Assembly: GCA_900538305.1 (NCBI GenBank)
Contig: UPXY01000001.1
Location: forward strand, 192,931-256,930
From: an uncultured Collinsella sp.
GTDB taxonomy: Bacteria > Actinomycetota > Coriobacteriia > Coriobacteriales > Coriobacteriaceae
DNA length: 64,000 nucleotides
Direction of reading: 5' to 3'
Shown here in pieces: positions 8,819 to 18,268 of this stretch. The position numbers were made by a program, and so were the translations under genes. Numbering within the stretch: the first letter of the stretch is position 1; every line of letters begins with the position of its first letter. Under the pieces are notes generated by a model that saw nothing but the letters and a program-made list of their open reading frames with translations, was not told the DNA's origin and did no database searches.

Positions 8819-8962
8819 CCCAAATCGCGCCAGATGAACAGTTTTCGCGCCATCTCCGAAGCGACCGGGCGATCTCGTGAAGGAAATGGCAGGTACGGGG
8901 CTTGGGCGCGTTCGCGCTATCTCGATGCTGCGCCGGAAACTGTTCACTTAGCGCGATTTGGG
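8819..8962. repeat. About 144-bp element with long imperfect terminal inverted repeats
   Basis: The left arm reads CCCAAATCGCGC, 4 nt, TGAACAGTTT. The right arm, read in reverse complement, gives CCCAAATCGCGC, 4 nt, TGAACAGTTT. The arms of about 26 bp differ mainly in the 4-nt spacer, and about 90 bp lie between them. The element sits in the 328-base gap between convergent mfd and the YitT-type gene. It may act as a bidirectional terminator or be a MITE-like unit; no T-run follows. The flanks 8713-8818 and 8963-9040 show no gene. Confidence 0.65.
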
Positions 8963-9040
8963 TTTTCGGTTCGCCGAAACGGCTTCCGGTGGGCGCTCGG
9001 CGGGCGCGCCCCTCCTCAATCGGGGCGCAGAGCTGGCCAA

Positions 9041-10039
9041 CTAGCGGCCGTCGTCCTGCATAAGGGTGCTGCGGCGGCGCTTGGCGGCCTCGCGCGCGGG
9101 GCGCTTCGAAGGATCCGGAACGGCAGTGGGCACCGGTTCGTCCACATGGCCATGCCACCAGCCGCCGATGAAATTGTCGGTGCGGAACACGTTGATCACG
9201 GCACCGGGATCGACCTCGCGCACCAGGCGCACGATGTCCTCGCTCTCGTAGGTCGAGACCACGGTGTGTAGCAGGTACATGCGCTCGCGGCTATATCCAC
9301 CGATCACCTCAGCGCAGCTGATGCCGTGCTGGAAGCTCGCGATGTAGGCATCCATGACCTCGTCGGCGAGCTTTGTGGTGATCTGCAGCGTTACGCGGTC
9401 GTAGCGATGGTAGAAGCTGTCGATGGTTTTCGTCGAAATGAATTGGAACACGATGGAGTACGCGGCGCTCTCCCAGCCGAAGATGGCGCCGAACACGAGG
9501 ATGAGCGCGCAGTTGCCGGCGAAGATGAAGCCCCAGATGGTCTTACCGGTGCTGTTCGCAACCAGCAGCGAGATGAAGTCCGTGCCGCCCGTGGACGCGC
9601 CCGCCTTGAGCGCGATGGCGATCGAGATGCCGGAGATGAACCCGCCGAACACCACAAGCATGATCTGGTCGTCGAGCAACGGCTGGAAATCGCAGAATCT
9701 CAGGAAGGCGGCCGAAAGCGCAACCTGCAGCATCGAGAAGATCACGAAGCGCTTGGAGATGCGGCTCCAGCAGATGAGCGCGAGCGGGATGTTCAGCGCG
9801 AGCATGCCGAGGTCTGTGGAGATGCGCACGCCCCAAAGCGAGGTTATGCGGTCGATGAGCACGGCGACGCCGGTGAAGCCGCTGGGCAGCAGGTTCGCGG
9901 GATTCACGAAGGCTTGGATGAGGAATGCCTGCACGAACGCGGAGACAACAACGGCGGCGGCCGTGATGATGCGGCGTATGACGGCGAGGCGCGCGAGTTC
10001 GAGCGCGCGTTCGGTGATGGTATCGGCTGCGCTTGCCAC
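9041..10039 (-). CDS. YitT family membrane protein (DUF161/DUF2179)
   Basis: Integral membrane protein of unknown transport role. The 332 aa have about five hydrophobic helices in the first two thirds (such as AAAVVVSAFVQAFLIQAFV and IMLVVFGGFISGISIAIALKAG), with the family hallmark GASTGGTDFIS. A soluble C-terminal DUF2179-type domain follows (VTLQITTKLADEVMDAYIASFQHG and VVSTYESEDIVRLVREVDPGAVINV). The GTG start at 10039 is chosen because GAGGAGG lies 4-5 nt upstream; the longer open frame to 10261 runs into the recQ leader. Convergent with mfd and divergent from recQ. Confidence 0.88.
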   Translation of the reverse strand: MASAADTITERALELARLAVIRRIITAAAVVVSAFVQAFLIQAFVNPANLLPSGFTGVAVLIDRITSLWGVRISTDLGMLALNIPLALICWSRISKRFVIFSMLQVALSAAFLRFCDFQPLLDDQIMLVVFGGFISGISIAIALKAGASTGGTDFISLLVANSTGKTIWGFIFAGNCALILVFGAIFGWESAAYSIVFQFISTKTIDSFYHRYDRVTLQITTKLADEVMDAYIASFQHGISCAEVIGGYSRERMYLLHTVVSTYESEDIVRLVREVDPGAVINVFRTDNFIGGWWHGHVDEPVPTAVPDPSKRPAREAAKRRRSTLMQDDGR

Positions 10040-10224
10040 AGGTCCTCCTCTGTGCGTGCTCTGCGTCCGTGCGCTGATTCTATCACGCGTGTAGCGCCGC
10101 GTGCTATGCTCGAAGGCACTGATGAGTAGATGGTGACGGGTGAGCGGCGGGCACCGGATTCGACAGGCGGCATACCTCGAAGCCAGTGCTCGAAAATGCC
10201 GGCTCCGAGCGTCGCGGAAGGACG

Positions 10225-12285
10225 ATGGTGGCAGATCTTCTGCAGAAATATCCCCAGGCATTCGAGACGCTCAAGCGCTATTTCGGCTACGACTCGTTCC
10301 GCACGGGGCAGGAGGAGCTCATCGAGGCGGTGCTCGACGGGCGCGATGCGTTCGGCGTGATGCCTACGGGTGCGGGCAAATCCATCTGCTACCAGGTGCC
10401 CGCCCTCATGTTGCCGGGCATCACGCTTGTGGTGAGCCCACTCGTCTCCCTCATGGCGGACCAGGTGTTCGCGCTCAAGGCTGCGGGTGCGCGCCCGGCG
10501 TACCTCAACTCCACTCTCACGCAGGGACAGCAGAATACCGTGCTCAAACGGGCGAGCGAGGGCTGGTACCAGATCATGTATGTTGCTCCCGAACGGCTGA
10601 GCAGCCCGCAGTTCCTGGCGTTTGCGCGGACTGCCGCCACGCGCGGGGGTGTGGGAATCCCATTCGTGGCGGTGGACGAGGCGCACTGCGTTTCCCAATG
10701 GGGGCAGGATTTTCGCCCCTCGTATCTCGAGATCGCACGCTTCGTGGATTCGCTGCCGAATCGGCCGGTACTTGCGGCTTACACCGCGACGGCGACTGAG
10801 CGCGTGCGTGCCGATGTCGTCGAGATGCTCGGTCTGCGCGCGCCCGAGCTGCAGGTGACGGGGTTCGACCGGCCGAACCTTTACTACGATGTGCGCGAGC
10901 TGGGGGAGAAGGCCAAGCGCGCGTGGATTGCGTCCTATGTTCGGGAGCACGCGCACGAAAGCGGCATCATCTACTGTGCGACGCGCCGCGGCGTGGATGA
11001 GCTGGCGTGCGATTTGCAGCTCCAGCTCATGCCCGAGGGCGTGCGCGTGGGTCGCTACCACGGCAGTCATTCCGCATCGGAGCGTCGCGAGAACCAAGAG
11101 GGCTTCATCCAGGACTCGATTCCGGTCATGGTGGCAACGAACGCCTTCGGTATGGGCATCGATAAGCCAAACGTGCGCTACGTGATTCATATGAACGTGC
11201 CGGAGAGCATCGAGGCGTACTACCAGGAGGCTGGGCGAGCCGGGCGAGACGGGGACCCCGCGAGCTGTATTCTGCTGTGGAACGGCAACGACTTTCGCTT
11301 GCGGCGCTTTCTGATCGACCAAGGAGATGTGTCCGAGGAATCGCTGAGCGTGGAGGCGCGCGAGCGCTCGCGGCAGAACCGCTACCGGCTCTTGGGGCAG
11401 ATGGAGGGCTACTGCCAGACGACCGGGTGCCTGCGTGAATACATCCTGCGGTATTTCGGAGACCGGGGCGCGTTGGGTGCGGTGGGCGAACTGCGTGCGC
11501 ATGGCTGCGGGAATTGCTCGAACTGCCGTACCGAGTTCGAGACAGAGGATGTGACGGAAGCGGCGTACGCCATCGTTCGGTTCGTCGCCCCGCGGTCGCG
11601 CCGCTTCGGCAAGACCGTCCTCGCCGAGGCGCTCCATGGTGCGAACAACGAGAAGCTGCGAAAGTTCCGCTTAATGGAAGCTCCCGGATACGGATCGCTT
11701 GCGAACATGAAGCTCGGGCGGATAAAAGACGTGATCGATCAGCTTGCCGGCAGGGGTTATCTCGAGGTGTCGCAAGGGCAGTACCCGGTGATCGGCTTGG
11801 GCGAGCGAGCTCGTGAGGTGCTTGGCGAGGAAACCGTGCGCGATGTGGAAGACGCGCCGCCTCCGGGCTTCACGTTCACCATAAAGCGGCCGGCGTCGAA
11901 GCGTGCGAAGGAGCGCTCGCGGAAGGTTGCCGACCTGCTGCGCGACGAGGGGGCTGCGCCTATGCGCGGGGCGGGAGGCGACGCCTTCGGGTATGCTGCG
12001 GCGGCGAGCGAGATGGTGCCCGAGCGGCCGCGCCCCGGCGACGATGCTGAGCTTTTCGAGCGCTTGCGCATGCTGCGCCGTGACCTTGCTCAGGAGCGTG
12101 GGGTTCCGCCGTATATCGTTTGCAGTGATAAGACGCTGCGCGGTATATGCCGCCTGCGTCCATCGTCGCGCGAGGAGCTGCTCGACGTTCCCGGCATCGG
12201 CGAGGCGAAGCTGCAGGAATACGGCGAGGCTCTGCTGGGCGCGGTCGCGGCGTTTGAGGCCGAGGCCGGTGAGACGGTCGAATGA
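10225..12285 (+). CDS. recQ: ATP-dependent DNA helicase RecQ
   Basis: 3'-5' superfamily 2 helicase for recombination and fork repair. The 686 aa carry Walker A PTGAGKS near residue 47, DEAH near residue 151 and the GRAGRDGDP motif VI. A zinc subdomain with Cys residues (GCLREYILRYFG to CGNCSNC) and an RQC winged helix follow, then an HRDC domain at the end (PPYIVCSDKTLRGICRLRPS to GIGEAKLQEYGEALL). A low-complexity linker with KRAKERSRK joins RQC and HRDC. The start at 10225 follows GGAAGGA; an open frame begins 39 nt earlier without such a site. An extended -10 (TGCTATGCT, 10102-10110) is a possible promoter in the gap shared with the divergent YitT-type gene. Confidence 0.95.
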   Translation: MVADLLQKYPQAFETLKRYFGYDSFRTGQEELIEAVLDGRDAFGVMPTGAGKSICYQVPALMLPGITLVVSPLVSLMADQVFALKAAGARPAYLNSTLTQGQQNTVLKRASEGWYQIMYVAPERLSSPQFLAFARTAATRGGVGIPFVAVDEAHCVSQWGQDFRPSYLEIARFVDSLPNRPVLAAYTATATERVRADVVEMLGLRAPELQVTGFDRPNLYYDVRELGEKAKRAWIASYVREHAHESGIIYCATRRGVDELACDLQLQLMPEGVRVGRYHGSHSASERRENQEGFIQDSIPVMVATNAFGMGIDKPNVRYVIHMNVPESIEAYYQEAGRAGRDGDPASCILLWNGNDFRLRRFLIDQGDVSEESLSVEARERSRQNRYRLLGQMEGYCQTTGCLREYILRYFGDRGALGAVGELRAHGCGNCSNCRTEFETEDVTEAAYAIVRFVAPRSRRFGKTVLAEALHGANNEKLRKFRLMEAPGYGSLANMKLGRIKDVIDQLAGRGYLEVSQGQYPVIGLGERAREVLGEETVRDVEDAPPPGFTFTIKRPASKRAKERSRKVADLLRDEGAAPMRGAGGDAFGYAAAASEMVPERPRPGDDAELFERLRMLRRDLAQERGVPPYIVCSDKTLRGICRLRPSSREELLDVPGIGEAKLQEYGEALLGAVAAFEAEAGETVE

Positions 12286-12424
12286 CGTGCCTGGACATGG
12301 CGGCCTAATGCCAAAACGGGCTTACACCGTCCTTGACGCTCTGGGCGTCGCGTGAAAAGATGGTAACGCGCCGGTCATTCTGCGGTTTGTTTGCAGTCGC
12401 CGGTATGCTAGAAGAGGAGATCGC

Positions 12425-13372
12425 ATGCCTATTCGTATTCCCGACGCGTTGCCCGCAACGACTGCGCTCGAGCGCGAGAATATCTTCGTCATGACCGAGT
12501 ATCGCGCCCTTCACCAGGACATTCGTCCGCTGCGCGTGCTCATCTTGAACCTCATGCCTACGAAAATCGCCACCGAGACGCAGATTATGCGCAAGCTCTC
12601 CAATACGCCGCTCCAGATCGAGGTCGAGCTGCTTCGCACGCGTACGCACGACGCAAAAAACGTATCGGAAGATCACCTCGAGACGTTCTACCGTACGTTC
12701 GAAGAGGTCGAGCACGAGCATTTCGACGGCCTGATCATCACAGGTGCGCCGGTTGAGCAGCTTGATTTCGAGGATGTGGACTATTGGCCGGAGCTCCAGC
12801 GCATCATGGATTGGTCGCTCGAGAACGTGCACTCCACGCTGCATATTTGCTGGGGCGCGCAGGCGGGGCTCTACCACCATTACGGCATTGGCAAGCGAGA
12901 GCTCCCGGCGAAGCTCTCCGGCGTCTACGAGCATAGGCTTGTGAAGCGTTCCTCGCCGCTCGTGCGCGGGTTCGACGACCGGTTCTTTGCCGTGCATTCG
13001 CGGTATACCGAGTCGTGCCGCGAGGTGATCGAGGCCTGCTCCGACCTCGAGGTCGTGGCCGAATCCGACGAGGCCGGCCTCTACATTGTGAAGAGCACGG
13101 ACAGCCGTCAGTTCTTTGTGTTCGGACACCCCGAGTACGATGCCGATACGCTGCGGCTTGAGTACGAGCGCGACCTGGGGCGCGGAATCAACCCCGATGT
13201 CCCGGCGCATTACTTCCCGGACGACGATCCCTCGCGCGAGCCGTTCAACGTGTGGTGCAGCCAGGCTCAGCTGCTCTACACGAACTGGCTGAACTACTAC
13301 GTCTACCAGACCACGCCGTACGACATCCGCCTGGCCGGCCGTTTGGCACGCCGCCGCGCAGGACTCGTGTAG
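12425..13372 (+). CDS. metA: Homoserine O-acetyltransferase (MetA family)
   Basis: First committed step of methionine synthesis: acylation of homoserine. The 315 aa are a standard-length MetA. The nucleophile Cys142 is in [15 protein letters not shown], and the His-Glu pair is in [15 protein letters not shown]. Residue 111, which decides the acyl donor in this family, is Glu in [10 protein letters not shown]. Glu111 is the acetyl-CoA signature, whereas E. coli has Gly111 and uses succinyl-CoA. The ribosome site is GAAGAGGAGA. It is monocistronic, and the 3' gap holds large inverted repeats shared with the convergent M16 peptidase. No SAM riboswitch is visible in the 139-base leader. Confidence 0.93.
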   Translation: MPIRIPDALPATTALERENIFVMTEYRALHQDIRPLRVLILNLMPTKIATETQIMRKLSNTPLQIEVELLRTRTHDAKNVSEDHLETFYRTFEEVEHEHFDGLIITGAPVEQLDFEDVDYWPELQRIMDWSLENVHSTLHICWGAQAGLYHHYGIGKRELPAKLSGVYEHRLVKRSSPLVRGFDDRFFAVHSRYTESCREVIEACSDLEVVAESDEAGLYIVKSTDSRQFFVFGHPEYDADTLRLEYERDLGRGINPDVPAHYFPDDDPSREPFNVWCSQAQLLYTNWLNYYVYQTTPYDIRLAGRLARRRAGLV

Positions 13373-13408
13373 GGCGGCGCCCCCGCAATCGAGCCGCGCC
13401 GTCCGGAC

Positions 13409-13478
13409 CACGCGTAACCGTCGCCGCTCCCGGTCCGCTGCGCCGGCTGAATCACGCGTAACCGTCGCCGCTCCCGGT
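13409..13478. repeat. 26-bp direct repeat in the metA / M16 peptidase gap
   Basis: CACGCGTAACCGTCGCCGCT and the following CCCGGT occur at 13409-13434 and again at 13453-13478, 44 bp apart. The surrounding 13373-13724 is very GC-rich, with many variants of CGGGAGCGGCG, and shows no gene. Confidence 0.7.
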
Positions 13479-13514
13479 TCGCCGTCGCCCGCTGAATCGC
13501 CGCTCCCGCCGCGT

Positions 13515-13587
13515 CGGCTGAATCGCCTAATCTCGACAGAATTTCCTACATCGAGCTCGATTCCGTCGAAAATAGGCGATTCAGCCG
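13515..13587. terminator. Long nested inverted repeat between convergent metA and M16 peptidase genes
   Basis: CGGCTGAATCGCCTA (13515-13529) and TAGGCGATTCAGCCG (13573-13587) are perfect 15-bp arms. Nested inside are TCGACAGAAT and ATTCCGTCGA (9 of 10 bp) and the palindrome ATCGAGCTCGAT. It is placed to stop both converging transcripts, but no T-run follows, so a structural or repeat-element role is equally possible. Confidence 0.5.
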
Positions 13588-13724
13588 GGAGCGGCGACGG
13601 CGGGAGCAGCGAGTTGGGCCGGGAGCGGGCGTTGCGGGCCGGGAGTGGCGGGAGCGGCGGGTCGGGGGCGGCGAGTTGGGCTGACACGGCATGCCGGCGC
13701 GGCCGAGCGCGGCGGGCCGGGAGC

Positions 13725-16700
13725 TTAGCCTAGCAGGTCGATGACGTTCCAGCCGGCGTCGCTCGCCTCGATGATGTCGCGTCCGCCAAAGACGCAAACG
13801 GGCGCCTCCGCTGCCACGCGGGTCACGGCGTCGCCTAGCATGCGCAGGCGTTCGGGCGTGGTGGCGAGCATCTCGGCGCGCGTCACGGCGCGGAAATCTG
13901 CCGGACGGCCGGAGAAGAATGCGCCATCTTGGCGTTTTGCGAGTCCGTAGGGCTTCACGGGGGCATCGAGTCCGGAAACCGTGCTCACGATAAAGCCTTC
14001 GAACGTGTCGTGATCGACATCGAGTTCGCTCAACCAGCCGCCGGCCTGCGCGATGCGCGCGAGCGAGGGGTCGACCGCAGGGTCGCGGTAGGTGTAGAAC
14101 GCCACGCGCCTGCCGGGGACGCTCTGGAAACCGCAGCCGTACGCGCCGCCCTTCACGCGGATCTCGTTCCACAGGTACCCATAGGAGAGCGCGTTCGCCG
14201 CCACGCTCCAACTGCCATCGACTGCAAGGCCAAGGGCGCGCGGATCGGCAGCTTTGCCAAGGTAGCACACGTCGCTGGGGATGATGAAGGCCTCGTGCTT
14301 GTCTTCGGGTGCCGGCACGAAGAGCTCTTTGGCCGGTGCGGTGCGCGCCTCGAGGCCGAGCGTTCCGGCGCACGCCCAGTAGCGCGCGTAGTCTTCGTCC
14401 GAACCGGTGAAGCTTGCGATGGTGCCCGTGCTGGTGAAGATGCGGCGCTGCAGGTCGCGCAGGGTATCGCACAGATTGTCGACGCGGTCGTCGAAGTTGT
14501 CGAGCAGATCACGCAGGAAGCGGTAGAACTCCACGCCGGCAAGCTGGTCGGAAACCACTGCAGCGGGCGAGACGTACGTGAGCGCGCGTCCAAGCGCTGC
14601 CTGGTGCCCGGCATTCAAAAATGCCTGCTCCATGCCGATGCGCATCTGCGTGAGCACATCACGGATGCGACCGGTATCTTCGAACAGCGTCTCCGCCCAT
14701 ACCTCGCGTGGGATGCTCGCGAGCGCGTCGATCTTCTCCGAGAGCGCGCCAGCAGAGACGAGCAGCAGCGGACGCGCAAGGCGCCAGTTGTCCTCTTGCA
14801 GGTACACCTCGGTGGTAAACGAGAGGAAGCCGAGGTTGGAGCCAATATAGCTATCGAGCTCTGCTGCCGTGCGCTGTGCCGTGGAGAGCTGCTGCATGAG
14901 GCGGCAGAGGATCTTCGCATAGGGAAGTTCGGCGAAGCTCAGGTGGCTGAGGTCGAAGTACGTGAGCGCATAGGCAAGCCGGTGCGTGGCGATGTGGTGG
15001 TGCAGGCACGGCAGGGGCGTCGTCTCGTCCAGCTCGAAGCGCGGCTCGGGGCGGGCATCGCCAATGTCTGCAACGTGCAGGCGCGGCAGCTTGGCGCGAT
15101 CTTCGGGCGCATCTTCGGCCTCTTGCTGGCGGCGCAGCTCGGCGACCTGGTCGACGACGCTCTGCAGATCGGCCTCGGTCATCGCGGCCTTGCGCGCCTG
15201 GAGCTCTGCCGCCTCGCCGGGGTCGCTATCGGCTGTGCGTTCCTCGACCGGCACGAGCTCCACGAGCGCCCAATGCTCGCTGTTCAAGACGAGCTCTTGC
15301 AGCAGGTTTTCGAAGAAATCTCCCTCGAGGGCACAGCGCAGCTCCGCATAGACGGGGCCGAGCTTGAGGGCATCGGTGGCGGCATCGTCGTCGTAGAGCC
15401 AGGTCGAGAGGGCATCGCACGCGAGCGCCACGCCGTCTGCGACACCGTAGTCGCGCTGGCGCAGCGAGTACTCGTTGTTCGAGATCACGGCCTCTAAGCG
15501 GTCGCGCGGAACACCGTGCTCCACAAGGTCGCGACAGGTTTCCTCGATCACACGGCGCAGCTCGCGCGCGGCGTCGGGCTTGGCATTCTGCAGCATGATC
15601 ATCTCGTAGGGCTGCTGGCAGGCGTTCGAGGTGTAGCTCGTCACGTTGCCGCCGAGGCCGGCCTCGATGATCGCCTTCTTGACCGGCGCCTCGTTGGAGC
15701 CCAAGATCGCTTCAAACAGCACGTCAGCCGCGACGGTGCGGAACACGTCGAGCGCCTGCCCGATCACATATGCCATGCCAGCGAGCGCGTTCTCGGGCGT
15801 GGTCTCCATCTCGATGCGCCGGTAGTCGCAGACGACGGGCTGCTGCATGGGCAGGTGATTGGGTGCAAGCGCGGGCTCCTCGGCACCCTCCTCGCGCTTG
15901 GCCGCGATGCGCGCACTTGCGGCGTTCGCGCGCGAGAGGTAGCGCTCGTCCAGGAACGCGAGCTCGCGGCGCACATCGGCAAAATCGCCGTAGAGCACGA
16001 TATAGCTGTTCGCAAGGTTGTAATGGCGTGCGTGCGTGTCGAGGAACTCGTCGTAGGTGAGTTGCGGGATGCAACGCGGGTCGCCGCCAGATTCGAACGC
16101 ATAGGGCGTGTTCGGGAAAAGCGCGGCGTTCATGGCATCGTCGAGCACGCTCATGGGGTCGGAGAGCGCGCCTTTCATCTCGTTGAACACGACGCCGTTG
16201 TAGCGAAGCTCGCCGTCGCACAGGCTGGCGCCCTCGGGAACGTCGAGCTCGTAGTGCCAGCCTTCTTGCTGGAAGATGGTCGGCTTGGTGTAGATCATGG
16301 GGTTGAGCACGGCGTCCATGTAGACGTCCATGAGGTTCAGCAGGTCTTGCTCGTTCGTGGACGCAACGGGATAGATGGTCTTGTCGGGGTAGGTCATGGC
16401 GTTCAAGAACGTCTGCATCGAGCTTTTTATGAGGTCGACGAACGGCTCCTTCACCGGGAACTTCGCCGATCCGCAGAGAACCGAGTGCTCGAGGATGTGG
16501 AAGACGCCGGTGCTGTTGGCGGGCGGTGTCTTGAAGGCGATGGCGAAGGCCTTGTTTTCATCGTCGCATGCGAGGTAGAGCAGACGCGCGCCTGATTCCT
16601 CGTGGCGCAGCACGTAGGCGTCGGCGTCGAGTTCGTCGATGGTTTCCGTGCGTTCGACAGTGAAGCCGCAGCTCGTGGTGCCAGGGGTAAGCACCTCGCG

Positions 16701-16781
16701 CGGTGACATGCGGACGGCAGAAGCGTCGGCTGCGCTGGAGGCAGGCGAGGCGGCGGTGGTGTTCGTGGACGCGGTGCTCAT
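13725..16781 (-). CDS. M16C family metallopeptidase (PreP/insulinase-like)
   Basis: Zinc peptidase that degrades peptides inside a clamshell chamber. The 1018 aa hold the inverted zinc motif HILEH at residues 95-99 with a downstream Glu (FNEMKGALSDP), followed by the further M16/M16C domains, with the length expected of a PreP-type single-chain enzyme. No signal peptide is seen; the first 25 residues are Ser/Thr/Ala-rich, so it is probably cytosolic. The start is supported by AAAGGAG 6 nt upstream, and a promoter lies at 16829-16855. It is convergent with metA and divergent from the EamA transporter. The in vivo substrate is unknown. Confidence 0.92.
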   Translation of the reverse strand: MSTASTNTTAASPASSAADASAVRMSPREVLTPGTTSCGFTVERTETIDELDADAYVLRHEESGARLLYLACDDENKAFAIAFKTPPANSTGVFHILEHSVLCGSAKFPVKEPFVDLIKSSMQTFLNAMTYPDKTIYPVASTNEQDLLNLMDVYMDAVLNPMIYTKPTIFQQEGWHYELDVPEGASLCDGELRYNGVVFNEMKGALSDPMSVLDDAMNAALFPNTPYAFESGGDPRCIPQLTYDEFLDTHARHYNLANSYIVLYGDFADVRRELAFLDERYLSRANAASARIAAKREEGAEEPALAPNHLPMQQPVVCDYRRIEMETTPENALAGMAYVIGQALDVFRTVAADVLFEAILGSNEAPVKKAIIEAGLGGNVTSYTSNACQQPYEMIMLQNAKPDAARELRRVIEETCRDLVEHGVPRDRLEAVISNNEYSLRQRDYGVADGVALACDALSTWLYDDDAATDALKLGPVYAELRCALEGDFFENLLQELVLNSEHWALVELVPVEERTADSDPGEAAELQARKAAMTEADLQSVVDQVAELRRQQEAEDAPEDRAKLPRLHVADIGDARPEPRFELDETTPLPCLHHHIATHRLAYALTYFDLSHLSFAELPYAKILCRLMQQLSTAQRTAAELDSYIGSNLGFLSFTTEVYLQEDNWRLARPLLLVSAGALSEKIDALASIPREVWAETLFEDTGRIRDVLTQMRIGMEQAFLNAGHQAALGRALTYVSPAAVVSDQLAGVEFYRFLRDLLDNFDDRVDNLCDTLRDLQRRIFTSTGTIASFTGSDEDYARYWACAGTLGLEARTAPAKELFVPAPEDKHEAFIIPSDVCYLGKAADPRALGLAVDGSWSVAANALSYGYLWNEIRVKGGAYGCGFQSVPGRRVAFYTYRDPAVDPSLARIAQAGGWLSELDVDHDTFEGFIVSTVSGLDAPVKPYGLAKRQDGAFFSGRPADFRAVTRAEMLATTPERLRMLGDAVTRVAAEAPVCVFGGRDIIEASDAGWNVIDLLG

Positions 16782-16828
16782 ACGACTCCTTTTTCACTGG
16801 ATGTTCGGCAACGTGCGCATGAATCTTG

Positions 16829-16855
16829 TTATACCCCCTTGCCCGAACAACACAA
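16829..16855 (-). promoter_or_regulatory. Promoter of the M16C peptidase gene
   Basis: On the minus strand, -35 TTGTGT (16855-16850) and -10 TATAAC (16834-16829) are spaced by 16 nt. This lies in the 338-base divergent gap 16782-17119. The gap also holds one copy of the CGTGAGAATCTGAG motif (near 16885) and no gene. Confidence 0.5.
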
Positions 16856-17119
16856 GCGGGAACGGAGATTTGAGGTTGAACGCCGCGTGAGAATCTGAGC
16901 CCAGGGCGGAAAGTGCCACGTTGCGTTGTGTGACGAAAATATGCAGTGCAGGGCGGAGTTCGAGCAGTGCGGTATGCGGGCGCGCCGTTTGCCGAGCGCA
17001 TGCTCCGGCGAGGTAAAGCATGCGGCAAGCATGACGCAAAGATTGAGAAAAATGGGTTCTAAGCTGCTGGTTTATGCGGTAAGGTTTGAGCTTGACCGTG
17101 TGGTATTCGCGGGAGCGAA

Positions 17120-18130
17120 ATGCATGAGGAGGCGACGGTGGCGCTCGAGGCAGACCAGATTCTTAACCGGGAACTTGCGGACCCGGTGTTCGGCACCGAT
17201 GCCGCGTCGCGCGCCCTGCGTCGGCGGAAGCGCGAGCGCTCGAACGCCGCGGGCGAACGCCGCGCAGCATCTGGTGTGCTCGCCACGTTGTTCGGCGGCC
17301 TTTTCTGGGGCTTCTCCGGCACCTGCGCGGACTTCCTCTTCGAGAACTACGCGGTCGACACGCTCTGGCTTGCCTGCATGCGACAGCTGGTTTCGGGAGG
17401 CATCTTCCTTGTCGTCATCCTCCTTACCCAGCGGGATAAGCTCTTCGCGCTGCTGCGCAACAAGCGCGATATGGGCATCCTTGCTGTGTTCGCCGCCTCG
17501 GGCGTTCTTCTCAACCAGCTTGGCTACCTCATGACGATCCGCCTCACCAATGCGGGCACGGCAACGGTGCTGCAATGCCTGCAGTTGATTATCATCATGG
17601 TGTACGCGTGCCTTACCACGCATCGTGCGCCGCGCAAGCGCGAGCTCGCGGGCGTGGTGCTTGCGCTCGTGGGCACGTATCTGCTTGCGACGGGCGGCAA
17701 TCCGTCGAACCTCGCCATCCCGTTTGAAGGCTTGGTCGTCGGCCTGCTCGCTGCTGTTGGCGCGGCGTGCATGTCCATCATCCCCGCACGCCTTCTGCGC
17801 GAGTACGGCGCGTCGGTCGTAACCGGTATGGGCATGCTGCTTTCGGGTATTGTCACCAGCGCATTTGTTCAGCCCTGGGCGGATATGCCCACGCTCGACG
17901 GCATCGGCTGGGCAGCGTTCATCGTGCTCGCGGCGGTGGGGTCGTGCTTGGCGTACTCGCTCTACATGCAGGGCGTGAAGGACATCGGCTCCATGCGCGC
18001 GAGCCTCATCGGCACCATCGAGCCGGTTTCCGCCGCTGTGACGAGCGCCCTTGTGCTGGGCACGGTCTTTACGGGTACGGATATCGTCGGCTTCGCCGCG
18101 ATCATCGCGATGGTGTTCCTTACCGTATAG
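17120..18130 (+). CDS. EamA/DMT family transporter
   Basis: Ten-helix drug/metabolite-type permease. The 336 aa begin with about 50 charged residues, then hydrophobic helices from GVLATLFGGLFWGFSGTCADF onward. The two EamA repeats are recognisable from the WLACMRQLVSGGIFL and SCLAYSLYMQGVKDIGSMRAS segments, the latter resembling the typical second-repeat motif ending in EPVSAAV. The substrate cannot be told from sequence. The start is ambiguous: ATG 17120, or GTG 17138 with AGGAGG 6 nt upstream. Divergent from the M16C gene and convergent with the M32 peptidase. Confidence 0.88.
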   Translation: MHEEATVALEADQILNRELADPVFGTDAASRALRRRKRERSNAAGERRAASGVLATLFGGLFWGFSGTCADFLFENYAVDTLWLACMRQLVSGGIFLVVILLTQRDKLFALLRNKRDMGILAVFAASGVLLNQLGYLMTIRLTNAGTATVLQCLQLIIIMVYACLTTHRAPRKRELAGVVLALVGTYLLATGGNPSNLAIPFEGLVVGLLAAVGAACMSIIPARLLREYGASVVTGMGMLLSGIVTSAFVQPWADMPTLDGIGWAAFIVLAAVGSCLAYSLYMQGVKDIGSMRASLIGTIEPVSAAVTSALVLGTVFTGTDIVGFAAIIAMVFLTV

Positions 18131-18135
18131 GATGT

Positions 18136-18153
18136 AAATCTACCCCAGGGGCT
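18136..18153 (-). repeat. CCCCTGGGG palindromic motif, copy A
   Basis: Read on the minus strand, GCCCCTGGGGTAGATTT matches the motif found at 18250, 34125, 41074 and 63958. It sits just after the EamA gene stop, in inverted orientation to copy B across the terminator. Confidence 0.55.
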
Positions 18154-18164
18154 TCCATTAGCAG

Positions 18165-18221
18165 AGACAAGAAAACCACCCCGGGAGCTACCTCGCTGAG
18201 CGAAGAGGCTTCCGGGGTGGT
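18165..18221 (-). terminator. Terminator of the M32 carboxypeptidase gene (probably bidirectional)
   Basis: ACCACCCCGGGA (18175-18186) pairs with TTCCGGGGTGGT (18210-18221). On the minus strand the stem is followed by TTTTCTTGTC, a usable U-tract. On the plus strand the tract is weak (CTTGT). Confidence 0.75.
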
Positions 18222-18249
18222 CTTGTGCTGAAAGCACCTGGGGATGTTA

Positions 18250-18268
18250 AAAACCCCTGGGGTTATTT
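18250..18268 (+). repeat. CCCCTGGGG palindromic motif, copy B
   Basis: AAACCCCTGGGGTTATTT on the plus strand, immediately 3' of the M32 gene stop on the other strand. Same family as copies A, C, D and E. Confidence 0.6.
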
